Positions 22,633 through 31,980 of a DNA stretch of 64,000 nucleotides are shown here, piece by piece. Position 1 is the first letter of the stretch; every line of letters starts with the position of its first letter. The DNA is from Acidobacteriota bacterium (GTDB taxonomy: Bacteria; Acidobacteriota; Vicinamibacteria; Vicinamibacterales; SCN-69-37), in the NCBI GenBank assembly GCA_020853395.1, contig JADYYY010000015.1:1-64000 (forward strand). Reading direction: 5' to 3'. A program made the position numbers and the translations under genes. The notes under the pieces are model-generated. The model saw only the letters and a program-made list of their open reading frames with translations, was not told the DNA's origin and did no database searches.

Positions 22633-23768
22633 TCGTGCGGCGCACGTCGTTGGTCGTCACGGTCGCGCTGCTGGCCGCAGCGCTGGCGAACGGTGCGAGG
22701 CCGCTCGCCGCGCCGGAGTACGGGTGGACGCTGCCGGCGGGATTCTCGCCGCCCGACGTGCCTGCCGACAACCCGATGTCGGAGGCCAAAGTCGCGTTGG
22801 GCCGTCATCTGTTCTACGACGGGCGGCTGTCGGGAAACGGCACGCAGTCGTGCGCGACGTGCCACGACCAGGCCCGGGCGTTCGCCGACGGCCGGCCGCG
22901 CGGTGTCGGGTCGACCGGCCAGGAGCATCCGCGCGGCAGCATGAGCCTGGTCAACGTCGCGTACGCGCGCGTGCTGACGTGGGCCAATCCCAGCGTGACG
23001 CGCCTCGAGGATCAGGCGCTCGTGCCGATGTTCGGCGAGCACCCCGTGGAGCTCGGCCTGGATCCCGCCGACCGGTGGCTGGAGCCGCTTCGCGCCGACG
23101 AGCGCTATCGGGAGATGTTCGCGGCAGCGTTCCCCGGCGAACCGGCATCGATCACCAGGGATCGTGTCGTCAAGTCGATCGCCGCCTTCGAGCGCGCCAT
23201 CGTCTCCGCGCGCTCGCCGTACGATCGCTACCATTTCGATCGCGACGAGTCGGCGATCTCCGAGTCGGCCAAGCGCGGCGAGATTCTCTTCCACAGTCGT
23301 CCGTTCTCCTGCTTCACGTGCCACGGCGGCGTGCACTTCTCCGATGCCATGGGGCGCGGGCCGGCGCGGGAGCCGACGACGTTCCACAACACCGGCCTCT
23401 ACAACCTCGCCGGCGCGTTTTCCTATCCGCCGGAGAACCTCGGCACCTACGAGATCACGAAACGGCCGGGCGACGTCGGCAGGTTCAAGGCGCCCACGCT
23501 GCGCAACATCGCCGTGACCGCACCCTACATGCACGATGGCAGCGTGGCGACGCTCGACGAGGTGCTGGATCACTACGCCGCCGGCGGGCGAACCATCTCC
23601 AATGGTCCGTCCCGAGGCATCGGTCACGACAACCCGAACAAGGCCGAGGCCGTGCGAGGGTTCGTCCTGACCGCCGAAGCCCGCCGGGACCTCATCGCAT
23701 TTCTCCAGTCGTTGACCGACCAGGCGCTTTTGGCCGATCCGCGATTCTCCGATCCGTTCCGCCGGTAG
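22629..23768 (+). CDS. Di-heme c-type enzyme, MbnH/MXAN_0977-like
   Basis: A 379-residue periplasmic protein of the bacterial cytochrome c peroxidase superfamily. A signal peptide is present. Two heme-binding motifs are visible: SCATCH about residue 76 and SCFTCH about residue 233. The C-terminal part shows the MXAN_0977/MbnH pattern (FHNTGLYNLAGAF, PPENLGTYEITKR, GRFKAPTLRNIAVTAPYMHD, GSVATLDEVLDHYAAGGR). MbnH enzymes use a high-valent di-heme state to oxidise a tryptophan of the partner MbnP. No MbnP gene is seen in this window; its usual slot is taken by the cysteine-free molybdopterin-fold protein. GTG start at 22629. Confidence 0.88.
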   Translation: MIVRRTSLVVTVALLAAALANGARPLAAPEYGWTLPAGFSPPDVPADNPMSEAKVALGRHLFYDGRLSGNGTQSCATCHDQARAFADGRPRGVGSTGQEHPRGSMSLVNVAYARVLTWANPSVTRLEDQALVPMFGEHPVELGLDPADRWLEPLRADERYREMFAAAFPGEPASITRDRVVKSIAAFERAIVSARSPYDRYHFDRDESAISESAKRGEILFHSRPFSCFTCHGGVHFSDAMGRGPAREPTTFHNTGLYNLAGAFSYPPENLGTYEITKRPGDVGRFKAPTLRNIAVTAPYMHDGSVATLDEVLDHYAAGGRTISNGPSRGIGHDNPNKAEAVRGFVLTAEARRDLIAFLQSLTDQALLADPRFSDPFRR

Positions 23769-23833
23769 ACGGCCGGCGGCCGCGTGCGCCGCGCGATAGA
23801 ATCGGGGCATCCCGACACGATGAGGCGGCGATC

Positions 23834-26290
23834 GTGAGCGTCCGGCGTCTGAAGCTCGCCTCCGCGATGGCCGTCGCGATCTGCGCGATGCCGGCCCTGC
23901 CGCGCGCGCGACAGGCGCCCGTCTTTCGCGCCGCGGCCGATCTCGTCGCGGTGGACGTTCGCGTGGTAACGGCCGCCGGTGAGCCGGTGCTCGGTCTCGC
24001 GCCGGACGCGTTCGACGTCTCGATCAACGGCCGCCGGCGTCGGCTCGTCACGGCCGACTTCGTCGGCGCGCCTCGCGCGGCGACAGCCGGCGCGTCGAAC
24101 GGCGCCGTCGCGACGCCGCCGGGCGGTGTGGCACCGCCCGCACCGGCGGTGACGCAGGATGGGCGGACGTTCGTGATTGCGCTCGACGTCATGAGCCTGC
24201 GGTCCGATGCGATCGGCACCGTGCTCGCCGCCGCGCGTGAGTTCGTCGGCGCGCTGCCGCCGGCCGATCGCGTCGGCGTGTTCACGTTTCCGGGAGGTGC
24301 GGGCCTCGATCCCACGATCGACCGCCGCGCGGTCGCGAAGGCGCTCGAGCGCACGGCAGGGATCGGCGACGCGCCGCTCGGGATCGGCAATCCGTATCAA
24401 CTGCTGCCGTCCCAGCTCGCCGACATCACCGGTGCGCGGCAGCGCGAGCCGTCGGTGTCGATCCGCAATCCGCCGGCGAACACGACCCTCGGCCGGATCG
24501 TGAACCAGGTGTGCGCGTTCGATCGCGATCCGGAGCAGTGCAAGCTGGTCCTGGTCGCCGAAGCCGAGAAGCTGGCGGTGTACGAAGAAGGTCTGGCGCT
24601 CCAGCGCATCGGCGCGCTGCGCGGCCTGCTCGGCAGGCTCGCCACGCAGCCGGGGCCGAAGACCGTCGTCCTGATCAGCGACGGCATCCTCCAGACCGAC
24701 GTCCCCGGCGGCCGGCCGGAGCTGGGCGACCTTGGCCTCTTGGTCGGCAGGGAAGCCGCGCGCGCGGATGCCACGATCTACGCGCTGTACGTCGACCGGC
24801 AGCGCACCGACCTCGCGGCCGCTGCCAGCGGTGCGCGCCGGCGGCCCATCGACAACCCGCAGCGCGACAGTGGCATCCTCGCGCGGCCGCTCGACCAGAT
24901 CGCCGGACCATCCGGCGGCCGGGTGTTCACGCTGGTCCAAGGCGGTGGCGAGCCGTTCTTCGCGCGGATTCTGTCGGAGACGTCCGCCCACTACCTGCTG
25001 GGCGTGGAGCCGGCCGATGCCGATCGCGATGGCGAGCCGCGCCATCTGACCGTGAAGGTCAAAGGCCTGCCGCGCGGCGCGGTCGTGCGCGCGCGGGCGT
25101 GGGTCGTGGTGCCGCAACGGGCACCGGCGGGCCCGGCGGCGGCCGCCGCCGCGGCGCCTCCGCCGGCGCGTGCCTCGATCTGGGATCCCGTTCCGCCGAC
25201 GCCGAGCGAGCGGCCAAGAGAGCGCGGATCGATCTGGGACCCGGTTCCCCCCAGCGATGGTCCGCCGCGCGTCACCGCGCTCGACGAGATCTACGCGGCG
25301 TATGCCGCCGGTCAGAGCTCCGTCATCGGAGAACGGCTGCGCACGCGGGAGGACTTCGAGCGGATTCGGCCGGACGTGATGCGTGGCCTGGCGCGGTGGC
25401 GGCAGGACTGGACGCCTCGTCGCGCGGCCTTCGCGCTCGAGCTCTCGATCGCGGCGATCGCCCGGCACTGGCCGAACCCGCTCGGCTTCGTGACGTCGGC
25501 GCGCGAGATCGTCACGTCCCGTCCCGATCCTCCGGGCCGCAATCCGGAGGACGACCGATTCGAGATGCTGTTCCATCGCAGCGCGGTGGCCGTGCTCGCG
25601 TCGGTGGACGCGCCCCGCGAAGTCGAGGCCTATCTCGAGGCCATCGCGGATCGCGTGGCCACCGATGGGCGGCCGCCGACGGCGGCGCGGCTCGTCGACA
25701 GCCGGCTGTCGCTGGCCCGCGCGGCGGCGCGCGAACGACTGACGTTGCCGGCCACGTCCGCGCGGCGGGCGAGTGCCGCCGGCGCGCCCTGGTCCTGGGT
25801 CGCGACCCCCGAGGCGCGCGAGGAGCGGAGGCGGCTCCAGGACGTCCTCGACCTGCTCGACGTTGCGGCGTTGGTCGGCACACCGGATGCCGCGACGCGC
25901 GACGAGATCGCCGTGAGGCGCGCCTTCGTTTCGTACCGCCTCGGGCACTACGCCGAGGCGCTCGCGATCCTCGACGGCCATCCGGCCGCCGATCCGCTCG
26001 TCGCCTCGTGGCGCGACCTGCTGCGCGGCCGCACGCTCGCCGCGTTGAACCGGCTCGATGATGCCGCGGCCGCGTACGAGCAGGCGGCGCGTCTCGCTCC
26101 TGGGGCGCAGACGGCCGCCGTGGCGTTGGCGTCGATCAGGCTGCGGCTCGGTGACCGCGAGGGCGCCGAGCGTTGGGCCGCCATCGCCCGCACGATGACG
26201 GCGGAACCGGATCCATGGACGACGTACTGGACCGCCGACAGCCGGTTCCTGCCCGCGTGGATCGCCGATCTGCGGCACGGGCGGCCATGA
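23834..26290 (+). CDS. Secreted VWFA-related protein with C-terminal tetratricopeptide-like part
   Basis: An 818-residue protein. I chose the GTG at 23834 because a signal peptide begins there (MSVRRLKLASAMAVAICAMPA); the frame is open far upstream as a shadow of the heme gene. Residues about 40-70 carry the VWFA-related N-terminal element (VDVRVVTAAGEPVLGLAPDAF). The VWA domain follows (FVIALDVMSLRS in place of a canonical DxSxS, KTVVLISDGIL, and HYLLGVEPADADRDGEPR near its end). A proline-rich linker has two SIWDPVPP repeats. The C-terminus looks like TPR helices (RHYAEA-like YAEALAILDG, ALNRLDDAAAAYEQAARLAP). These are abundant in Acidobacteria; the role is unknown. It overlaps the next gene by 4 nt. 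Confidence 0.85.
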   Translation: MSVRRLKLASAMAVAICAMPALPRARQAPVFRAAADLVAVDVRVVTAAGEPVLGLAPDAFDVSINGRRRRLVTADFVGAPRAATAGASNGAVATPPGGVAPPAPAVTQDGRTFVIALDVMSLRSDAIGTVLAAAREFVGALPPADRVGVFTFPGGAGLDPTIDRRAVAKALERTAGIGDAPLGIGNPYQLLPSQLADITGARQREPSVSIRNPPANTTLGRIVNQVCAFDRDPEQCKLVLVAEAEKLAVYEEGLALQRIGALRGLLGRLATQPGPKTVVLISDGILQTDVPGGRPELGDLGLLVGREAARADATIYALYVDRQRTDLAAAASGARRRPIDNPQRDSGILARPLDQIAGPSGGRVFTLVQGGGEPFFARILSETSAHYLLGVEPADADRDGEPRHLTVKVKGLPRGAVVRARAWVVVPQRAPAGPAAAAAAAPPPARASIWDPVPPTPSERPRERGSIWDPVPPSDGPPRVTALDEIYAAYAAGQSSVIGERLRTREDFERIRPDVMRGLARWRQDWTPRRAAFALELSIAAIARHWPNPLGFVTSAREIVTSRPDPPGRNPEDDRFEMLFHRSAVAVLASVDAPREVEAYLEAIADRVATDGRPPTAARLVDSRLSLARAAARERLTLPATSARRASAAGAPWSWVATPEAREERRRLQDVLDLLDVAALVGTPDAATRDEIAVRRAFVSYRLGHYAEALAILDGHPAADPLVASWRDLLRGRTLAALNRLDDAAAAYEQAARLAPGAQTAAVALASIRLRLGDREGAERWAAIARTMTAEPDPWTTYWTADSRFLPAWIADLRHGRP

Positions 26291-27201
26291 TCGTGCGCGC
26301 ATGGCCGCTGGTGTCGTTGCCGATGATTGTCGCCGTCGCCGTCGCCGCGCCGCAGGCCCCTGTCTTCCGTGCCACCGCCAAGACCGTCGTCGTCGACGTG
26401 TCGGTCAGCCGCAACGGGCGGCCCGTCATGGGACTCGCGGCGGCTGATTTCCACCTGGCCGACAACGGCGTGCCGCAGACGCTCGTCGACGTCAGCCAGG
26501 AGACGCTGCCGATCGATCTGACGGTCGTCGCCGATCTGAGCGCCACGGCCGACGGGTCGGCACTCGATGCGCTTCGACGATCGATCGGCGACGTTTTGGG
26601 CCGGCTGCATCCCGACGATCACGCCAGCCTCGTCGTGTTCGACCAGCGGATTCGCGAGGTGGACGTCAGCGCGCGCGGGCTGCAAATCACCGTGGACTCG
26701 ACGTGGACCGCGTCGAGCCCCGCGCGGTTGTTCGACGCGATCGCGGCGGCGCTGGTCAAGCCGCTGGATCCGGCAAGGCGGCGCATGACGATCGTCTTCA
26801 CCGAGGGGCGCGATCAGGGGAGCTTTCTCGATGAAGCGGAGCTCATCGACGTCGCATCGCGCAGCGGGGTCGCCGTGTTCATCGTCGGCGTGACGGACGG
26901 CACGGCGCGCGCGCCACAGCCGCCGGCGAACCTGCCGCTGCTCCAGCATCTCGCGGACGCGACCGGCGGCATCGTGGCGGTCGTGCAGCGCGACCAGGAT
27001 CTCGGCGCGTCGTTCGTGCGCGCTCTCGAGGACTTCCGCACGAGCTACGTGCTGCGCTACACGCCGGCCGGCACCGCGGCGGGAGGCTGGCACCGGCTCG
27101 ACGTGTCGGTGCCGCGAGAGCGCGCGGCCGAGGTGCGCGCGCGCAAGGGGTACTTCGACGCGCCGCCGGCCTCGCCGCGGGATGAGGCCCGTCCACGTTG
27201 A
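26287..27201 (+). CDS. Secreted VWFA-related protein (short paralogue)
   Basis: A 304-residue protein. The N-terminus MIVRAWPLVSLPMIVAVAVA is a signal peptide. Then comes the same N-terminal module as in the upstream neighbour (VFRATAKTVVVDVSVSRNGR, PVMGLAAADFHLADNGVPQ) and a von Willebrand A domain (LTVVADLSATADGS as the metal site, SLVVFDQRIREVDVSA, RRMTIVFTEGRDQGSF, VAVFIVGVTDG). The end is the family-typical SYVLRYTP and RLDVSVPRERAAEVRARKGY. The ATG overlaps the upstream stop (ATGA), so both are one operon. It has no C-terminal extension. Confidence 0.88.
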   Translation: MIVRAWPLVSLPMIVAVAVAAPQAPVFRATAKTVVVDVSVSRNGRPVMGLAAADFHLADNGVPQTLVDVSQETLPIDLTVVADLSATADGSALDALRRSIGDVLGRLHPDDHASLVVFDQRIREVDVSARGLQITVDSTWTASSPARLFDAIAAALVKPLDPARRRMTIVFTEGRDQGSFLDEAELIDVASRSGVAVFIVGVTDGTARAPQPPANLPLLQHLADATGGIVAVVQRDQDLGASFVRALEDFRTSYVLRYTPAGTAAGGWHRLDVSVPRERAAEVRARKGYFDAPPASPRDEARPR

Positions 27202-27347
27202 ACCGGCACCGATGGCCCGAGCGGCGCGCCCGGATCGCCAGATGCGAGGCGTGAGAACATTGGCGGCACTTGCAGGACGAGCAACGCCCCGAGCCGGAAT
27301 GCGCCGACCGGCAGGCCGGAGTCACTCGGCGTGGACGGCCCACGAGC

Positions 27348-28517
27348 ATGTTCCGCGTCAGCGCCAGGGAGGCCAGGCACCACGCGACGATTCTCGCGTG
27401 TGTATCGGCCGTGCTGGTCGTCGTGCTCTTCGCCGCCACTCCCGGGCGCAGGGATCTCTTCGGGTACCTCAAGGGAGCGGACTTCGTCCACTTCTACGCG
27501 CTGGGCGCAGCGGCCCTCACGCGCGACGCCGATCGCGTGTACGACGCGGAGCGTCTTCATCGCCTGCAGGTCGATCTCGTGCCGGAGTCGGCCGACGTCT
27601 GGTATCCGTCCGTCTACCCGCCGCAGACGTCGTTGATCTTCGCACCGCTCGCCACGCTGCCGTATGGACTCGCGCTGCTCACGTGGAGCCTGACGACCCT
27701 CTCGGTCTACGCGTGGGCAGTGCGCGCCGCGTGGCGTCGAGTCAGGGCGGCTCTGCCGGACGCCGTTCTGGTCGCGATGGCCGCGGCCGGCTTCCCGCCA
27801 TTCGTCAACCTGCTGGTGACGGGCCAGACCACGGCGCTCGTGCTGGGAGCCTTCGTGCTGGGCTGGCGCGCGCTCGTCGCGTCACGGCCGTTCCTTGCTG
27901 GCCTGGCGTTCGGTCTCCTGGCGGTCAAACCGCAGTTCGGCGTCGTGCTGGCGTTCGTGCTGCTGCTGCGCGGAGAGCTCGTCATCCTCGCCGGCGCGCT
28001 GGTCTCGATCGCGGCGCAAGCCGCGCTGGCCGCTGCCGTATTCGGCACCGGCGTGTTCGAGCGGTACGCGCACGCCTTCGGCGATCCGTCGGTGGTGCTG
28101 TCGCAACTGGAATCGCACCCTGCGCAAGTGCACTCGCTCCGCGCCGTCACGAGCCTGCTGCCGGCCTGGATGGGCTGGCCCGCTCAGATCGCGGTCAGCG
28201 CCGTCGCGATTGGCTTGGCGGTCCGATGCTGGCGTCGTCGCGAACCCGGAGCGAGCCTCGGCGTCGTGCTGCTGGCGACGCTCCTGGTGAGCCCACACGC
28301 GCTGCTCTACGACGCCACGATTCTCGTCCCGGCCTACGTGTGGCTCGGCGCCGCATCGGATGGCAGCTCCGCCGGCGGCCGGGTCTGGCCGCTGCTCTGC
28401 TATCTGACCGTCTTGACGTTTCTCCTGCCGACAGCGCGGTTCGTGAAGCTGCAGGCGTCGGTGATCGTCCAGAGCTGCGCGCTCGTCATTGCCGCGACCC
28501 GATGTCGCCGACGCTGA
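27348..28517 (+). CDS. GT87-family membrane glycosyltransferase
   Basis: A 389-residue multi-pass protein, with an earlier in-frame ATG at 27270. About ten transmembrane helices are visible. The first periplasmic loop carries the family hallmark GADFVHFYALGAAALTRDAD with an acidic residue near the membrane, followed by VYDAERL and YPSVYPPQTSLIFAPLATLP. Family 87 enzymes transfer mannose or arabinose from polyprenyl-phosphate sugars. It is placed 146 nt after the VWFA genes and has no obvious partner. Substrate unknown. Confidence 0.8.
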   Translation: MFRVSAREARHHATILACVSAVLVVVLFAATPGRRDLFGYLKGADFVHFYALGAAALTRDADRVYDAERLHRLQVDLVPESADVWYPSVYPPQTSLIFAPLATLPYGLALLTWSLTTLSVYAWAVRAAWRRVRAALPDAVLVAMAAAGFPPFVNLLVTGQTTALVLGAFVLGWRALVASRPFLAGLAFGLLAVKPQFGVVLAFVLLLRGELVILAGALVSIAAQAALAAAVFGTGVFERYAHAFGDPSVVLSQLESHPAQVHSLRAVTSLLPAWMGWPAQIAVSAVAIGLAVRCWRRREPGASLGVVLLATLLVSPHALLYDATILVPAYVWLGAASDGSSAGGRVWPLLCYLTVLTFLLPTARFVKLQASVIVQSCALVIAATRCRRR

Positions 28518-28596
28518 CGCCTGCGCTCCTCTGTGCGGACGGCCAGATGCGCGAGCCGGTCGCCCGTCCTCATCGGCGCGTTCTGGCGTTGCCCTC

Positions 28597-29313
28597 ATGG
28601 CGCCGATGACGCGCACGCCGTCGTTGGCCGCACGAGACGCCGGCCGGCCGCCGAAGGCGCTCTTGATCAGCGGGATCGCCGCTCCGCTGCTCTACGGCGT
28701 CGCCGACCTGGCCGCCGGCGTGTCGTGGGACGCCTACAGTTTCCGCGACCAGACGATCAGCGAGCTTGGCGCGAAGGGCGCTCCGTCCAGGCTGCTCTTC
28801 GCCGTGCTCCTCGTCGGCGTCTACTCGCTGATCGTGGCGTTCGGCATCGGCATCCGGAGAGCGGCGGGTCCGAATCGCCGCCTCCGGATCGTCGGCACCC
28901 TGCTCGTCGCCCTCGGCGTGATGGCGCTGACGGTTGGGCAGCTCGCGTCGATGGAGTTGCGAGGCGTCGAGCAGGGGCTGTCCGGCGCCCTCCATCTCGC
29001 GGAGGGTGCGGCAGCGATGGTCGTGATCTTCACCGCGATGGGCATCGCCGCGACCGCCTTCGGCGTCAGGTTCCGTTGGTACACGATCGCGACGGTGATG
29101 CTGACGCTGGCGTTCGGCGCCTGGTCCGCAATGGACACGGCACGGGTGGGACAGGGCCTGCCGACGCCGTGGGTCGGCGTCAAGGAGCGAATCTTCTGGT
29201 ACTCGTACCAGTCCTGGTTCGCCGTCCTCGCGCTCACCGTGCTGAAGGCCGCGCCGGTTTCGGGACCGCCCCGCCACGACGAGGCACGACGGCGGTCTGC
29301 CGCTGGTTCTTGA
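28597..29313 (+). CDS. DUF998-type membrane protein
   Basis: A 238-residue membrane protein with six predicted helices (LLISGIAAPLLYGVADLAA; LLFAVLLVGVYSLIVAFGI; IVGTLLVALGVMALTVGQLA; AAAMVVIFTAMGIAATAFGV; YTIATVMLTLAFGAWSAM; FAVLALTVLKA). The first loop has the family motif SFRDQTISELGAKGAPSR. I took the ATG at 28597; an upstream start at 28489 gives a low-complexity tail. Function of the family is unknown. Confidence 0.75.
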   Translation: MAPMTRTPSLAARDAGRPPKALLISGIAAPLLYGVADLAAGVSWDAYSFRDQTISELGAKGAPSRLLFAVLLVGVYSLIVAFGIGIRRAAGPNRRLRIVGTLLVALGVMALTVGQLASMELRGVEQGLSGALHLAEGAAAMVVIFTAMGIAATAFGVRFRWYTIATVMLTLAFGAWSAMDTARVGQGLPTPWVGVKERIFWYSYQSWFAVLALTVLKAAPVSGPPRHDEARRRSAAGS

Positions 29314-29436
29314 ACCTCTGGACAGGCTGGGCTGCGCCGCGATCGGCCGCGCGTCCGTCGGCGCGCGAGCGCATCGTCACTCTTCCGGGTGATTGACGCG
29401 TGCAAGCGAGGCAGTAAGCTGACGCCGGTTGCCACC

Positions 29437-30213
29437 ATGGCCGGGACGGTCCTGTCGGTCAAAGACCTGCGATTCAGCTACGGCCGCGCCGAAGTGCTCC
29501 ACGGCGTCAGCTTCGACATCACGCGCGGGGAGATCGTCGGCCTGCTCGGCCCCAATGGAGCCGGGAAGTCCACGACGATCAAAATCCTCACGGGGATCCT
29601 GGAACCGGGATCCGGCGTGGTCGAGGTCGACGGCCTGCGTCTTCCCGGCGACGCGGTGGAACTCAAGCGTCGCGTCGGCTACGTGCCCGAGGCCGCCGAG
29701 CTGTACGAAACGCTGAGTGCCGTCGAGTTCCTCGAGCTCTGCGGCCGGCTCCACGATCTCGACGACGACCTCTTGGCCAGCCGCATCGAGGCATCGCTCG
29801 ATGCCTTCGATCTCGCCGGCCACGGCCACGCGTCCTTGGGCAGCTACTCAAAGGGCATGCGGCAGAAGGTGCTGATCGCCGCCGCGCTGCTCCACGATCC
29901 GTCGATCGTGCTGCTCGACGAGCCGTTGACGGGTCTCGACGTCGACGCGGCGGTGCTGGTGAAGACGCTGCTCGCCGCGCTCGCGGCCCGCGGCCGCACG
30001 ATCTGCTACAGCTCCCACGTCCTCGACGTCGTCGAGCGCGTGTGCACGCGCGTCGTCATCATCGACCGCGGTGTGGTCGTCGCGGACGGCAGTCCCGACA
30101 CGCTGAAGCAGCAGGCGGCGGACAGGACGCTCGAGGACGTGTTCCGGGAGATCACGCACCGTGGGAGCGCCGCGCCGCGCGTCGAACGCATCATGAGCGG
30201 CCTCGCTCCATGA
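29437..30213 (+). CDS. ABC transporter ATP-binding protein
   Basis: A 258-residue ATPase. Walker A is GPNGAGKST. The Q-loop region is RVGYVPEAAELYETLS. The signature appears as SYSKGMRQKV, Walker B as SIVLLDEPLTGLD, and the H-loop His is in YSSHVLDVVERV. The pattern is that of exporters for drugs, lipids or polymer intermediates (DrrA/CcmA-like). I chose the ATG at 29437 since the residues before it are not conserved-looking. Its stop overlaps the start of the permease gene by 4 nt. Confidence 0.9.
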   Translation: MAGTVLSVKDLRFSYGRAEVLHGVSFDITRGEIVGLLGPNGAGKSTTIKILTGILEPGSGVVEVDGLRLPGDAVELKRRVGYVPEAAELYETLSAVEFLELCGRLHDLDDDLLASRIEASLDAFDLAGHGHASLGSYSKGMRQKVLIAAALLHDPSIVLLDEPLTGLDVDAAVLVKTLLAALAARGRTICYSSHVLDVVERVCTRVVIIDRGVVVADGSPDTLKQQAADRTLEDVFREITHRGSAAPRVERIMSGLAP

Positions 30214-31853
30214 CCATCGTGTCGACGATGACGGACGCGCTGCTGACGAGAGCGGGCGTGTCGCCGGCGCAGTGGCGCCAGTTGATGGCGCTGTTTCGAA
30301 TGCTCGGCGAACGCCGCGAGATGCTGGGGAGCCTCGCGACGGATCCGCACGCGCTTCGCCTGACGACGTACATGCTGGTGCTGCCCGGCGCGCTGCTCCC
30401 GCTCATCGCGTTCGGCGGAGGCACGCTCGCCTCGTACGATCTGATCACGCTGTCGATCACGTCGATCATGCTGGTCCTGCTGCTCGTGCCGGAGGCGCTC
30501 AACTCCTTCCTCAATCCGGCCGAAGTGATCGTGCTCGCGCCCCAGCCGATCGACGGCCGCACGTACTTCGCGGCAAAGTTCGCGTATCTCGTCGAGCTCG
30601 TGATTCGAGCCCAGACCGCGCTGAACGGCCCAGCGGCCCTGGCCGGCCTCGTGAAAGCCGAGGCGCGTTGGTTCTACCCGATGACACACCTGGCCGCAGC
30701 CTATGTGGGCGGGATCGTCCTCGCGCTGATCGCGTGCGCCACGCTCGGCGTGCTGTTTCGCATCGTGCCGGCGTCGAGGCTGCGCAGCGTCGGGCTCTGG
30801 ATGCAGGTCGTCGCCACGCTCCTGCCCGTCGGGGCGAACCTGGCGCAGAGGACGCTGCGCCGCTGGAGCGCGGCGCTCGGTGCCGCGCTGCCGCTCGAGG
30901 ACTGGTCGTTCTCGCCGCTGGTCTGGTTCCATGCGATCGCCATGGCCGGCCACGGTCCGTCACCTGTGTCGATGGGATGGCCGCTGGCGATCGGCGTTGG
31001 AGGGGTGCTGGTGTTCGTCGGGTTCGGCATCCGCTCGCTCTCGGCCGGCTATCTCTCGCGAATCGTCGCGGTGATGCGGACCTCGAGCCGGCGACGCGGG
31101 CCGATGCGGCGCGCGGTTGCGGCCGCGTGGCGTCATCTGCCATGCGTTCCGGCGACGAAGGCCGGGATGGCGTTCGTCCTGCGGATGATGCGCCGAGACT
31201 GGCAGTTCCGGCGCGCCGCGGCGCCGCTCGTGCTGGTGGCCTTCATGTTCGTGCCGACCGTCGTCATGAGCGGCCGGCAGGGATCGCCGTTCGTCCCGGC
31301 TGGCTTCCGCGTGGCCGGCCTGCTGCCCGAGATCGTGTCGCTCTGCAGCCTGATGGTGTGCATGGTCGTCGCCTTCTCGGATCACTTCCGTGCCTCGTGG
31401 GTGTTCGCCACCGCACCGGCGCCGGCCTTGCTGGCCTTCGCGCGTGGCATCTACTGGGCGTTGTGGCTGCCGTGTGTCGCGATGCCGCTCGTGGGAAGCG
31501 GCGTCTACTTCGCGCGGGATTGGGGACCGATCGATGCCGCACTCTTCACCGCGTACGGACTGGCCGTCGCGTCGTTGCTCCTCGCGCTGCAGATCTTCCT
31601 CGTCGAAGCGCTGCCGTTCGGCGCGGCGCCCAAAGCCGAGCGGCCGCTGATGATGCTGCCGTTCCTCGTCTTCGGTCCAGTCGTGTTCGGCGTGGGCTGG
31701 GCGCTGCAGAGCGGGATCTATCGCAGCCGTCTCGTGACGGTGCTCGCGGCGCTCCTCATCGGCCTCGTCGCCGCCGCGGCGAAGCGCGCGAGCTCGGAAC
31801 ACCTCGCGCGGGTGATCCGGTCGAGCGTCGACCACGTCACGACGGGCGCGTGA
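30210..31853 (+). CDS. ABC transporter membrane protein
   Basis: A 547-residue integral membrane protein with about twelve predicted helices arranged in two halves (for example YMLVLPGALLPLIAFGGG, LITLSITSIMLVLLLVPEAL, YVGGIVLALIACATLGVLF in the first half; LVLVAFMFVPTVVM and LLALQIFLVEALPFG in the second). The loop ALNSFLNPAEVIVLAPQPID resembles export permeases of the ABC-2 kind that regulate a large hydrophobic substrate path. The ATG overlaps the ATPase stop (ATGA). The substrate is unknown. Confidence 0.82.
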   Translation: MTIVSTMTDALLTRAGVSPAQWRQLMALFRMLGERREMLGSLATDPHALRLTTYMLVLPGALLPLIAFGGGTLASYDLITLSITSIMLVLLLVPEALNSFLNPAEVIVLAPQPIDGRTYFAAKFAYLVELVIRAQTALNGPAALAGLVKAEARWFYPMTHLAAAYVGGIVLALIACATLGVLFRIVPASRLRSVGLWMQVVATLLPVGANLAQRTLRRWSAALGAALPLEDWSFSPLVWFHAIAMAGHGPSPVSMGWPLAIGVGGVLVFVGFGIRSLSAGYLSRIVAVMRTSSRRRGPMRRAVAAAWRHLPCVPATKAGMAFVLRMMRRDWQFRRAAAPLVLVAFMFVPTVVMSGRQGSPFVPAGFRVAGLLPEIVSLCSLMVCMVVAFSDHFRASWVFATAPAPALLAFARGIYWALWLPCVAMPLVGSGVYFARDWGPIDAALFTAYGLAVASLLLALQIFLVEALPFGAAPKAERPLMMLPFLVFGPVVFGVGWALQSGIYRSRLVTVLAALLIGLVAAAAKRASSEHLARVIRSSVDHVTTGA

Positions 31854-31980
31854 CGGGAGATCCGTGTGATGTCGGACCGACTCGTCTACCGGCAGAAGCG
31901 CGGTGGCGAGGTGCCGGTGGTGCGCATCGGCGGCGCGCGGCGCGAGCCGGACGGGCCCGTCGGCGAACCTTGGCGGCCGC

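Noticed and set aside
24511-26061. A 516-codon plus-strand frame inside the first VWFA gene
   Set aside because: Arg/Ala/Gly-rich with no motif; the other frame carries the VWFA and TPR-like features.
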